NCBI RefSeq assembly: GCF_050003625.1
Contig: NC_134398.1
Location: 27,559,211 to 27,623,210 of the forward strand
DNA: 64,000 bases
From: Haematobia irritans
Taxonomy: Eukaryota > Arthropoda > Insecta > Diptera > Muscidae
Direction: 5' to 3'
In this document: positions 56,601 through 64,000 of the stretch, piece after piece
Layout: the number at the start of each line of letters is the position of its first letter
Position numbering within the stretch: the stretch's first letter is position 1
Notes under the pieces: model-generated
Seen by the model: only the letters and a program-made list of their open reading frames with translations
Databases searched by the model: none
What the model was told of the DNA's origin: nothing
Program-made: the position numbers and the translations under genes

Positions 56601-57719
56601 AAATTTTCTACAGAAATACGATGTTGACAAAATTTTCTATATAAATAAAATTTTGACAAAATTTTCTATAGAAATAATATTTTGACAAATTTTTCTATAG
56701 AAATAAAATTTTGACAAAATTTTCTATAGAAATAATATTTTGACAAAGTTTTCTATAGAAATAAAATTGTGACACTACATTAGACCAACACATCATCACC
56801 AGTCCAATTTGTAAACTTAAAGGATTTCTTTTCATATATGTACACAAAAGCGAACTCTAGGCTTAAATAGATTATTTAGTCCATTGTGATGAACTGTTGA
56901 GTGCCATGTATAGAGACTTTTCTACTTGCTAAAGTTTTCAAATCCTTGAAATTTTTGTTTTGTTGTTTCTTGTTATACGATAAATGACTTCCTGTTTCTG
57001 GCCGAGTCCCAATGTCCGAACCACTTTGAAAGATTCAGAAATATTACCAGCTTTGCTGAGTGATAAGCCCCACTGAAAAAACTTGTTGGTGTTCGGCCGA
57101 AACTGGGATAGAACCCATAACCCTTTGTATTCAAAGCGGTTATGCTAACTATTGCACCAAGTTGGCTCCAATACAACCTTCGACCCTATTCATTTCTCGA
57201 ATTGGTAAAACACCTTGCATTTTATTGGGTGTGGCCATTGGATGTAAAAGAAGTAAATAAATCTACATTTATTAATGTTACAAAATATATAACATTAATA
57301 GTTCCCAGCTACAGTTTCTTTCGCACAAAATTAAAAATATTATTAGCATCTTTCCCAGACACTGAAATAAATAAAAATTGGCTATTACTATAAATTCTAA
57401 ATGCAACTCCTAGACGTGATAACTAATATAAGCGTACAGGATTATAGACAAAAATATTACCTGCAACTATATCAACGTCACAAAATCTTTTTTGTGAACG
57501 GAGCTGCTGTAGGTTTCCCAGAACCTTAAATGGATATTGGGCATTATTATATGGGGGCGACTTAGTGGTCGAACGTTGAATATTCAACGAAGTTGTAACA
57601 TTTGAGCTAGATGATGCCGCAGTAGTATCAGCACCATTGGCCCCTGAGGTGTTATCGGTAGGCGAGTTATTGTTTCCATTATATTCGTTTTGTGGTGAAT
57701 AGGATTTCAAGGGAGGCAT
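50652..57719 (-). CDS. BTB-BACK-Kelch protein, IPP/KLHL-like
   Basis: Probably a cullin-3 substrate adaptor or actin-linked Kelch protein; nearest remembered relative is vertebrate IPP (KLHL27). Six coding exons (minus) keep phase: 57719-57461, 53073-52886, 52805-52614, 52012-51171, 51109-50854 and 50786-50652, giving 623 residues. A non-coding exon ends at 57784 with donor GTAAGT, 63 bp upstream. After a low-complexity N/S/T-rich leader comes the BTB domain (QKRFCDVDIVAG, YCHRVILSAASCYFEAMF, ILLDFIYTGRCEI). BACK follows (ADMLQLHEIVDGCCEFLC, SQVFQAALRWIKHD). Six Kelch blades carry the double-glycine motif: IYIIGG, IYVIGG, LLAVGG, IYIVGG, LYVVGG and LLYVAGG. The intron of 4.4 kb at 53074-57460 holds a minisatellite and SINEs. 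Confidence 0.93.
53074..53709. other. Intronic sequence of the Kelch gene
   Basis: About 640 bp of unremarkable intron sequence before the minisatellite element. No exon or repeat was recognised. Confidence 0.35.
53710..56772 (-). repeat. Minisatellite element in a Kelch intron, reverse orientation
   Basis: Starts with CACGATTGCTAC (53710-53721), a 10/12 match to CACGGTTGCCAC, then TTGGTAGAATTCTACCAAAA. A SINE splits it at 53831-54171. From about 54172 to 56772 the 29-bp unit runs in reverse (ttttctatagaaataaaatt). Higher-order structure: gtcactaatttttctatag occurs at 54911, 55437, 55897 and 56452, so a block of about 1 kb is duplicated. Several near-identical short frames (SYFCRKFCQMLFLKKILSLF type) are its translation. 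The far terminus is missing. Confidence 0.85.
53831..54171 (-). mobile_element. tRNA-derived SINE, full length
   Basis: Reading the minus strand: a head with GGAGCCACCGTGGTGCAATG and TTTGCATACCCGCC (A-box region), then the B box GGTTCGATTCC (54116-54106), a tRNA-unrelated body, and a tail ending TCGGGCTGCAACCTAAC. Target-site duplication ATAATTTTTCTATAG / ATAAATTTTCTATAG (53816-53830 and 54172-54186, one mismatch). The duplicated target is minisatellite sequence, so the SINE landed after the array existed. Confidence 0.88.
56850..57178 (-). mobile_element. Diverged SINE copy
   Basis: Same family as 53831-54171: it shares ttagtccattgtgat, ggccgagtccca, agaaatattaccag, actgaaaaaacttg, ttggtgttcggccgaa and a worn head attgcacca-agttggctcc. 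The B box is mutated (gggatagaaccca). Intronic in the Kelch gene. Confidence 0.7.
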
Positions 57720-57784
57720 TCTATGGAAAATAAAATACTCCAATATTAGTTATATACAAACAAAATCAATTACTTTCACTTACT

Positions 57785-58254
57785 CGTTACAACTCTGTGT
57801 TTACGAATCTTTCTTTTTTATGGCTTCTTATATTGTTGCACTCTCTTTTTTAATTAATCTTAATTAGTGATAATTGCCTGCAATCCAACTGATGGTACAC
57901 TAAATAAGAAATACGATAGTTACACTTGATCAGCTGTTAATTGTCTTCCCCCGATAGATTTATGTCAACATTTATTTTGCATGTTTATTAGAAATTTGTT
58001 AAACTCATATCTGTGGATAATTACACGATATAAAGATTTTCAACATATGCTTATTTTTATTATAATAAAATAAAATTCTATTCAGGAATATTTATGAGAA
58101 GTTGAGAAAAGATGATGACACTGACCAATTGACAGATACAAAATTAACAGGGTGTTTTGGAATTTTCAATATTTCACATATGTTGAAATCCGTTACGGAA
58201 TTTAACATTCAAAAACGTATATATATATTTCCGGTAAAAAAAATATACAATAAA
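57785..58254. promoter_or_regulatory. Upstream region of the Kelch gene
   Basis: A 5' UTR exon ending at 57784 is inferred from the donor GTAAGT and the acceptor ccatag/A at 57721. The promoter should lie within the next few hundred bases. No core motif is clear. Confidence 0.35.
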
Positions 58255-58538
58255 GGGCCTGTTCGAAATCGAAACTTTTTACTAGCATTGGTAAAAATTT
58301 GAAGTAAATCGAGGTGAGTATAATTTCACTAGCTCAGGGACCTAGTAAGAAGTTTGACAAATGTTGAAAATTCTTGACATTTACGACATCACTAGGCTTA
58401 GCATGTATTGATTGTATCAAAACGAACACAATGTAGTTTTATTTATTAAACAAATGAGTACACAAAATTAGCAAATGTTTTTTACCATAGTAAATTAATA
58501 TCTCACCATAGTAAAAAGTTTCGGTTTCGAACAGGCCC
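58255..58538. mobile_element. MITE with GGGCCTGTTCGAAATCGAAA ends
   Basis: Inverted ends GGGCCTGTTCGAAATCGAAA and GGGCCTGTTCGAAACCGAAA (right, reversed), continuing ctttttac on both sides. 284 bp, non-coding. Confidence 0.75.
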
Positions 58539-58913
58539 AAACAAATTATGTACAACCAACTAATTTATATCAACCTTTAAGCAAAAATAATTAGACAAGC
58601 AAAACTAAAAACATATTTCTTAAGTAAACATCATAATAATGTACTATGACGGTTTGAAAAAACTACTAAAACTAATCGTTCCATTACATTTATTGAATTA
58701 TGTTCACATATACTACTACAAGAACAATATTTGGTTATATCTTATATTTTTTATTTCAATTTTATTTGTTCGAAGTTTCACACACAATAAGATATTATTA
58801 TCTTTTGATTGCAGTGCGTGATTTCATGTGGTAGAGTTACAATTTTATACAGTTTATGCCATAAAGTATATAATATATAATACATAAAAGACGTTTCAAT
58901 AGATTAACGACCT
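58539..58913. other. Intergenic, AT-rich
   Basis: No gene or repeat family recognised in this 375-bp stretch. Confidence 0.35.
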
Positions 58914-59152
58914 TAAGGTGGGTACTATGTTCGGTTTTCGAGTTGAAAACCACTTTATTTTCGCGATTACTTTTCCTCAAATAATTAAAATTATAAATGA
59001 AAACAAACTTATTCCTGTAAAGTCTTGTCGAAATCTAGAGAAACAAGAAACAGCGCATCAATTGAGTTAATTTATCTGCTTTATATTGAACTGTTTTAAT
59101 AAAGTAACCACGAAAATTTCAACGCGAAAAGCGAACATAGTACTTACCTTTA
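58914..59152. mobile_element. MITE with GTACTATGTTCG ends, copy 2
   Basis: Inverted copy of 47254-47491, with inner landmarks shared (ttatctgctttatattg, gcatcaattgagtt, cttattcctgtaaag). Ends ttaaggtgggtactatgttc and taaaggtaagtactatgttc. Confidence 0.8.
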
Positions 59153-59199
59153 TTCATAAAAACATTAACAATGAAAGTGCAAAAAAGACAAATATTAAT

Positions 59200-59690
59200 G
59201 AAAATGGCAGACTATTGAGAATAAAATCTGTAAAGTGATTTTTTAAATATATTAGCGTTGTGAATGAATTGTATTGATGAAGGCAAAGAGTTCCAAGGAC
59301 GGCATGCTGTGAGAAAAAAGTACCATTCTGAAATTAGAAGTTGGTGTTGTTGAGGTATTAGGAGGATTCTCCGGTTAGTCCTTCCGAATCGTAATTTCTC
59401 ATAAAGGTATGTAGGTGTTTTGGTATAGATTATTTAATTCAATAGTAAGAGAATTCGTATGTCCATCAGTTGTTTAAATTCGACTCCATATAACTTTCTT
59501 GAAAAGGACGAACAAATTTCATAGCGTTTAAGGCTATAAACATATTGCACAACTGCATTGTTGACAGAATCAAGGTGGGAACCTGGAGGAAAAGACTTCA
59601 CAACCAGTAGTTCTCTTATATGTTGAGGTGTAAAGTATTGAGTTTGATATAATGTACGTAACATTCCGAAAACTTTTTATTTTATATTTT
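59200..59690 (-). pseudogene. Non-LTR ORF2 C-terminal relic
   Basis: The minus strand reads LYQTQYFTPQHIRELLVVKS and DSVNNAVVQYVYSLKRYEIC, then after a frameshift TPTYLYEKLRFGRTNRR and CRPWNSLPSSIQFIHNANIF, ending KKSLYRFYSQ and a stop. The closing W-NSLP...F...L motif is typical of the C terminus of jockey-like non-LTR polyproteins. It is a 5'-truncated, frameshifted fragment. Confidence 0.6.
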
Positions 59691-59750
59691 ACCACTTCCA
59701 AGTGCGAAAAATTCTAGCTTCTCCATTGGGCCCCCTTTTGTGTTTAAATA

Positions 59751-60678
59751 AAGGGTGATTTGTTAAGAGCTTGATAACTTTTTAAAAAAAAAAAACGCAT
59801 TTGCAAAATCTCATCGGTTCTTTATTTGAAACGTTAGATTGGTCCATGACATTTACTTTTTGAAGATAATTTCATTTAAATGTTGACCGCGGCTGCGTCT
59901 TAGGTGGTCCATTCGGAAAGTCCAATTTTGGGCAACTTTTTCGAGCATTTCGGCCGGAATAGCCCGAATTTCTTCGGAAATGTTGTCTTCCAAAGCTGGA
60001 ATAGTTGCTGGCTTATTTCTGTAGACTTTAGACTTGACGTAGCCCCACAAAAAATAGTCTAAAGGCGTCAAATCGCATGATCTTGGTGGCCAACTTACCG
60101 GTCCATTTCTTGAGATGAATTGTTCTCCGAAGTTTTCCCTCAAAATGGCCATAGAATCGCGAGCTGTGTGGCATGTAGCGCCATCTTGTTGAAACCACAT
60201 GTCAACCAAGTTCAGTTCTTCCATTTTTGGCAACAAAAAGTTTGTTAGCATCGAACGATAGCGATCGCCATTCACCGTAACGTTGCGTCCAACAGCATCT
60301 TTGAAAAAATACGGTCCAATGATTCCACCAGCGTACAAACCACACCAAACAGTGCATTTTTCGGGATGCATGGGCAGTTCTTGAACGGCTTCTGGTTGCT
60401 CTTCACTCCAAATGCGGCAATTTTGCTTATTTACGTAGCCATTCAACCAGAAATGAGCCTCATCGCTGAACAAAATTTGTCGATAAAAAAGCGGATTTTC
60501 TGCCAACTTTTCTAGGGCCCATTCACTGAAAATTCGACGTTGTGGCAGATCGTTCGGCTATTCATGATGAAATGTCAAAGCATACTGAGCATCTTTCTCT
60601 TTGACACCATGTCTGAAATCCCACGTGATCTGTCAAATACTAATGCATGAAAATCCTAACCTCAAAAGAATCACCCTT
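59751..60678 (-). mobile_element. Tc1/mariner-type element copy 2, N-terminus deleted
   Basis: Ends AAGGGTGATT / AATCACCCTT lie between TA dinucleotides (59749-59750 and 60679-60680). The intact minus frame at about 60561-59853 covers the catalytic domain: LPQRRIFSEWALEKLAENPL, then FSDEAHFWLNGYVNKQNC, WFQQDGATCHTARDS and PPRSCDLTPLDYFLWGYVKS, with 36 residues between the second and third aspartates. It ends HLNEIIFKK. A deletion right after ATGAATAG removes the N-terminal DNA-binding part. It is non-autonomous, and its catalytic frame is undamaged. Confidence 0.9.
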
Positions 60679-60680
60679 TA

Positions 60681-61170
60681 TAACCATAGCGACAGGCAGT
60701 AGGCGAAACATTTTTGCCGCAACGACAAATGCAATAAGCTTGTCGGCAAAGTTTTCCTCTTTTATTGTTTCCGTGTATCTTTGATGGTCAATATTTCATG
60801 ATTTTTAAATATTTAATAAAGAAGTTCAATAAAAAATGTAATATCTTGTTTTTTGTTTTGTTGAGTTATTTGAAGATAAAAGAATGTTCACGTGGCCACG
60901 CAACAACAATGTGTGTGTAAATATAACCATAGCGATAGGCGGTAGGCGAAACATTTTCGCCGCAACGGCAAATACAATAAGCTTGACGGCGAATAATTCC
61001 CTTTTTCACGTTTCCTAGCGTTTTTGTTGTCAATACAGCATGCTTTGACAATATTAAACAATGAAGTTGAATAAAAACATACAATGGCTTGTTATTTGTT
61101 GAGTTATTTCAGGAAAAAATAATCTACACGTGTCCAGGCAACAGAAATTCCTAGTGGTGAGTTAAAAAAA
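60681..61170 (+). repeat. 243-bp tandem repeat, two copies
   Basis: TAACCATAGCGAYAGGCRGT starts at 60681 and again at 60924; shared parts include gtaggcgaaacattt, gccgcaacg, aatacaataagctt and gttgagttattt. A third partial copy lies at 63862-63900 (gtgtgtaaatataaccatag identical). Tc1/mariner copy 2 sits at the left edge of the first copy. It is immediately upstream of ALKBH4. Confidence 0.75.
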
Positions 61171-61313
61171 ATTGATAAGCGATGGCAACACTATACTAGT
61201 TTTCGCCAAGGTATTGACATCACTGAATTGAAGTTGCTGCAGCATGCGTGCAAAACAGCTGTTTTGTGTGTTTGTTCTCAAGTCAAGAAATTATCCCGTG
61301 CATATATTTGAAT

Positions 61314-62297
61314 ATGAATACTGTAAGACCTTGTGGATGCAAAGGAGTGCGAACATGCTTACAATGTGAAGAAGATTTTCGCATTGAGAAAACTAATCCG
61401 AAAACTGAATTTGAGAAACTTGATCCTTGGTCTTGGTGTGTCAAATGTAAGAAGTTTTACCGTGGATGGAATCCCACGGAAATTCAAGACGAACACCCTG
61501 AACATAGACAAGCGATTGGACTACAATTGCCGGGCATTGTTGTAGAAGAGCTTTTTATCTCGCCGGAGGAGGGCAGCAGAACTATGTGTGATTTGGATTC
61601 CCTTGCATGGTGCATATCTCAAAGTGGACGTAGAAAACAAAATTTTGGTCCGAAAACCAATTTTAAGAAGCGGAAAATACAAAATGGCCTTTTTAAAGGA
61701 TTCCCTCAAACTACACAGTACTTGCAGCAAAAACTGGGAGAAAATGAAATTCTTAAAAATTTCCAAACTATAGAACAATGTTCGTTGGAATATGATCCAA
61801 CAAAAGGTGCTTCAATTGATCCACATATTGACGATTGTTGGATATGGGGTGAACGTGTGGTTACTGTAAATTGCTTAGGGGACACAGTATTCACTTTGAC
61901 GTTATATAAAGAAACTTTAGACAAAGATTTGAAAGATATTAGCAAATATAATCTAAACTTAGTTCCCAGCTATGAAGATAGACTTTTGGCGCCCCTACTC
62001 GGCAAAGAGAAACTGGAAATGTATAAAGACAAAGTCTTAAGAATACCAATGCCAAAGTAAGTACTCCTAGAAAGCGTACTACATTGAAATGGGGTAACAT
62101 ATTTTTCTTGTAGCTTGTCCTTGATAATTTTGTATGGTCCTGCCCGTTACCAATTTGAGCATGCTGTATTACGAGAAGATATTGTGGAGAGAAGAGTATG
62201 TATTGCATACAGAGAATTTACTCCAATGTATCTAGAAGGGGGAACTTCTTATGACAAGGGTTTGATAGTAATAGAAAATGCAAAACAATTTTGGTAA
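61314..62297 (+). CDS. ALKBH4: AlkB homologue 4, 2-oxoglutarate/Fe(II) dioxygenase
   Basis: Dioxygenase of the AlkB family; in mammals ALKBH4 is linked to demethylation of actin K84 and of DNA 6mA. Two exons, 61314-62056 and 62114-62297, join through AA/C (Asn) and give 308 residues. The family-specific Cys-rich start is RPCGCKGVRTCLQCE. Then come SQSGRRKQNFGPKTNFKKRK, VEQCSLEYDP-like (IEQCSLEYDP) and the iron ligands H171 and D173 in IDPHIDDCWIWGERVV. The third ligand is H264 in RYQFEHAVLRE, with the 2OG-binding RxxxxxR at R275-R281 (RRVCIAYR). An upstream in-frame ATG at 61248 would add 22 hydrophobic residues; I prefer 61314 because the human protein's GCKG region starts soon after its N terminus. 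AATAAA at 62299-62304. Confidence 0.94.
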
Positions 62298-62369
62298 TAA
62301 TAAATATATATGATATTAAAATAATGTTATTATAAATATAATGTCTCTATAAACATAATAACGATTTTG

Positions 62370-63560
62370 CTAACCAGTATCAACGTCAGTGGTGAAATAA
62401 ATACTGCTATCGAACTCGGAATAATCAATATTGAATTGATGTGCTGGGGTCGCATCATCACTTTGTCCTACTTGAACTGTTTCGATGATGTCGAGAAGTG
62501 TTACTTTGGGCGGCAATTTAATTTGATGTATACGTTTAATATGATGTCTCAAATTAGTAGTGGAACTAAGTACTTTTTGGCAAATTACACATCGATGTTC
62601 CGAATGAGATTCTCTTATATGACGATATAAATCCGTGGCCAACTTAAAAGCCTGTGTGCAGAAGTTGCATACATGTGTTTTTAGAACATGCGTTTTTAGA
62701 AAGTCTGATTTTGTAAAAGCTTGAGGGCAATATTGGCACATATATATTGCTTCATCTGAGGATGCAAGGCGTTCATCAGTATTAACAATTGAAGGTGTTT
62801 TGAATGATCCTAGTTCGTTCATATCTTTTATTTCCACAGCTTTACAGTCTACTGTAAGGAGTTTAGGAAATGGATATATGTCTTCGCCATCACGTTCATT
62901 AGGTGGCTTAATAAAACTTGCAGCAGGTTCCAGGGCGGTGGTTATGAGCTGTGTTACAACCAAAGATGAATTTTCATCAAAGGACTTTCGTACATTGGCA
63001 TTTCTTTCCTTTTCTGTAGTATTTGTAACTTCATCTTCTAGTAAGTCTTTGGTAAACGAGTGAACCTCTTCATCTAAAGGAGTTTCTTCCATTTCTTTCT
63101 GGTCGGTCGTTTCTAGCTCATTTTCTGATTCCTCTATTAAATGTTCTTCCACATATGATGTTTCGAGGTATTGATCATAGAGATTCTTCAAACTACTATT
63201 GGCAGTTTTTATTTTTCTGTAAAAATTGAAGCAATCCTTCAGAGTATTCAAACAGTGGCAACATAATGCAGGGAATACATCGGACAATTCCAAAGTAGCA
63301 ATCTAGAAAAAGATGTTTGTAACTCATAATAGAAAGTTGATTAGCTTTAGGCTTGTACCTACCGAATTGTTAAATATATCAAACATATCCAAAACACTTG
63401 TAAAATTAGTATTCTCCCCTGTGGACTCGTCCAATAATGTCTCCAGATAGTTGTCTTTCATCTTCACCCTATGACTCCATATATTAATATCGCCCTTTTG
63501 CAAGCAAATGCGACATGCTTGTTGCAACGATTCCAAATTAAAAAATTCTATACTCTCCAT
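62370..63560 (-). CDS. ZAD-C2H2 zinc-finger protein
   Basis: Insect-type nuclear DNA-binding protein. Two exons, 63560-63363 and 63302-62370, in phase 0, give 376 residues. The ZAD (zinc-finger-associated dimerisation domain) uses C16/C19 (ACRICLQKG) and C80/C83 (LCCHC), the second pair lying in exon 2. A long acidic linker follows. Three C2H2 fingers sit at about residues 253-325: CQYCPQAFTKSDFLKTHVLK with its final His, CNFCTQAFKLATDLYRHIRE with its final His, and CVICQKVLSSTTNLRHHIKR with its final His. The gap between fingers one and two is zero, without a TGEKP linker. It ends 73 bp from the convergent ALKBH4 stop. The target is unknown. Confidence 0.9.
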
Positions 63561-64000
63561 TGTAATATTTTATTTCTTTACAACAATGTTTGTTGTATAT
63601 ATTCAAAACAATTATTATTACTTTTTACTTACAGTGTGGCATACTATCAATATGCCTTAAAAACGCATAAAAGACTTTTGGTAATTAGGGCTGTTTTCTT
63701 TTAGTACAAGTATATGAATGAGGCAGAGAATGAAACAGACCAATTTTTGTCGGCTGCGACTGACACTAAATTTTTGCCTCCGGCGGCGTTGGCTTGACGG
63801 CTAAGCTGGTATAAATTTATCCATTCGGCCGCGGACAATTATCCATTATAAAATCAATTTGAGTGTGTAAATATAACCATAGCGATAGGCGGTAGGCGAA
63901 CACTTATTTACGTGTATTTCTTATGGGAAGCCCAAAATCCGCGACGGAATGCCGTGACGGCTAGCGGCGTGCGCTAAATTAAAACTTATTCTAACTCCTT
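63561..64000. other. Upstream of the ZAD gene, with repeat sequence at the right edge
   Basis: 63561-63700 is the probable ZAD promoter. From about 63710 the base composition becomes GC-richer (gcctccggcggcgttggctt, gacggctagcggcgtgcgc). 63862-63900 repeats the 60910-60950 sequence. The rest looks like an interspersed repeat cut by the window edge; the family is unknown. Confidence 0.4.

Overview
The window reads as nuclear DNA of a calyptrate fly, most likely a muscid (the Stomoxys/Haematobia/Musca kind). The grounds are spliced genes with short GT-AG introns and fly-typical families (ZAD zinc finger, MADF, Ski6, mRF1), plus an AT-rich intergenic space filled with interspersed repeats that I recognise from muscid genomes. 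The species is not determined. No virus, prokaryotic operon or CRISPR array was seen.

Layout. 1-3.3 kb: an array of a 29-bp AT-rich minisatellite. 4.2-5.2 kb: 3' exons of an inositol-trisphosphate 3-kinase. 6.2-12.8 kb: three copies of 153-bp-monomer interspersed elements, one carrying a dead mariner. 13.3-19.7 kb: a foldback element with a minisatellite spacer, a 5'-truncated non-LTR retrotransposon and another minisatellite array. 20.3-27.8 kb: a five-exon B3GNTL1-like glycosyltransferase whose third intron is 5.9 kb of repeats. 28.1-30.2 kb: a clean minisatellite element bounded by 12-bp inverted repeats.

30.5-46.7 kb is the gene-rich core: a C19orf47-like SAM protein (-), mitochondrial release factor 1 (+), exosome subunit Ski6/Rrp41 (-), then three MADF genes (+). 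The second and third MADF genes are each followed tail-to-tail by a PIF/Harbinger transposase-derived gene (-). This MADF/HARBI1-like tandem is the best candidate for an under-described system. It looks like a transposon's two-protein set that became host genes and was then duplicated as a unit.

47-50 kb: MITEs, a SINE tail, an RNase H relic of a non-LTR element and a pogo-like element. 50.7-57.7 kb: a BTB-BACK-Kelch gene (IPP-like) on the minus strand, with a SINE and a 2.6-kb minisatellite array in its largest intron. 58-61 kb: MITEs, a non-LTR relic, a second Tc1/mariner copy and a 243-bp tandem repeat. 61.3-63.6 kb: ALKBH4 (+) and a ZAD-C2H2 gene (-), convergent.

Exon borders were worked out by hand from splice consensus and reading-frame continuity; every spliced model keeps phase across all junctions. 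Family names rest on remembered family features, not on searches.
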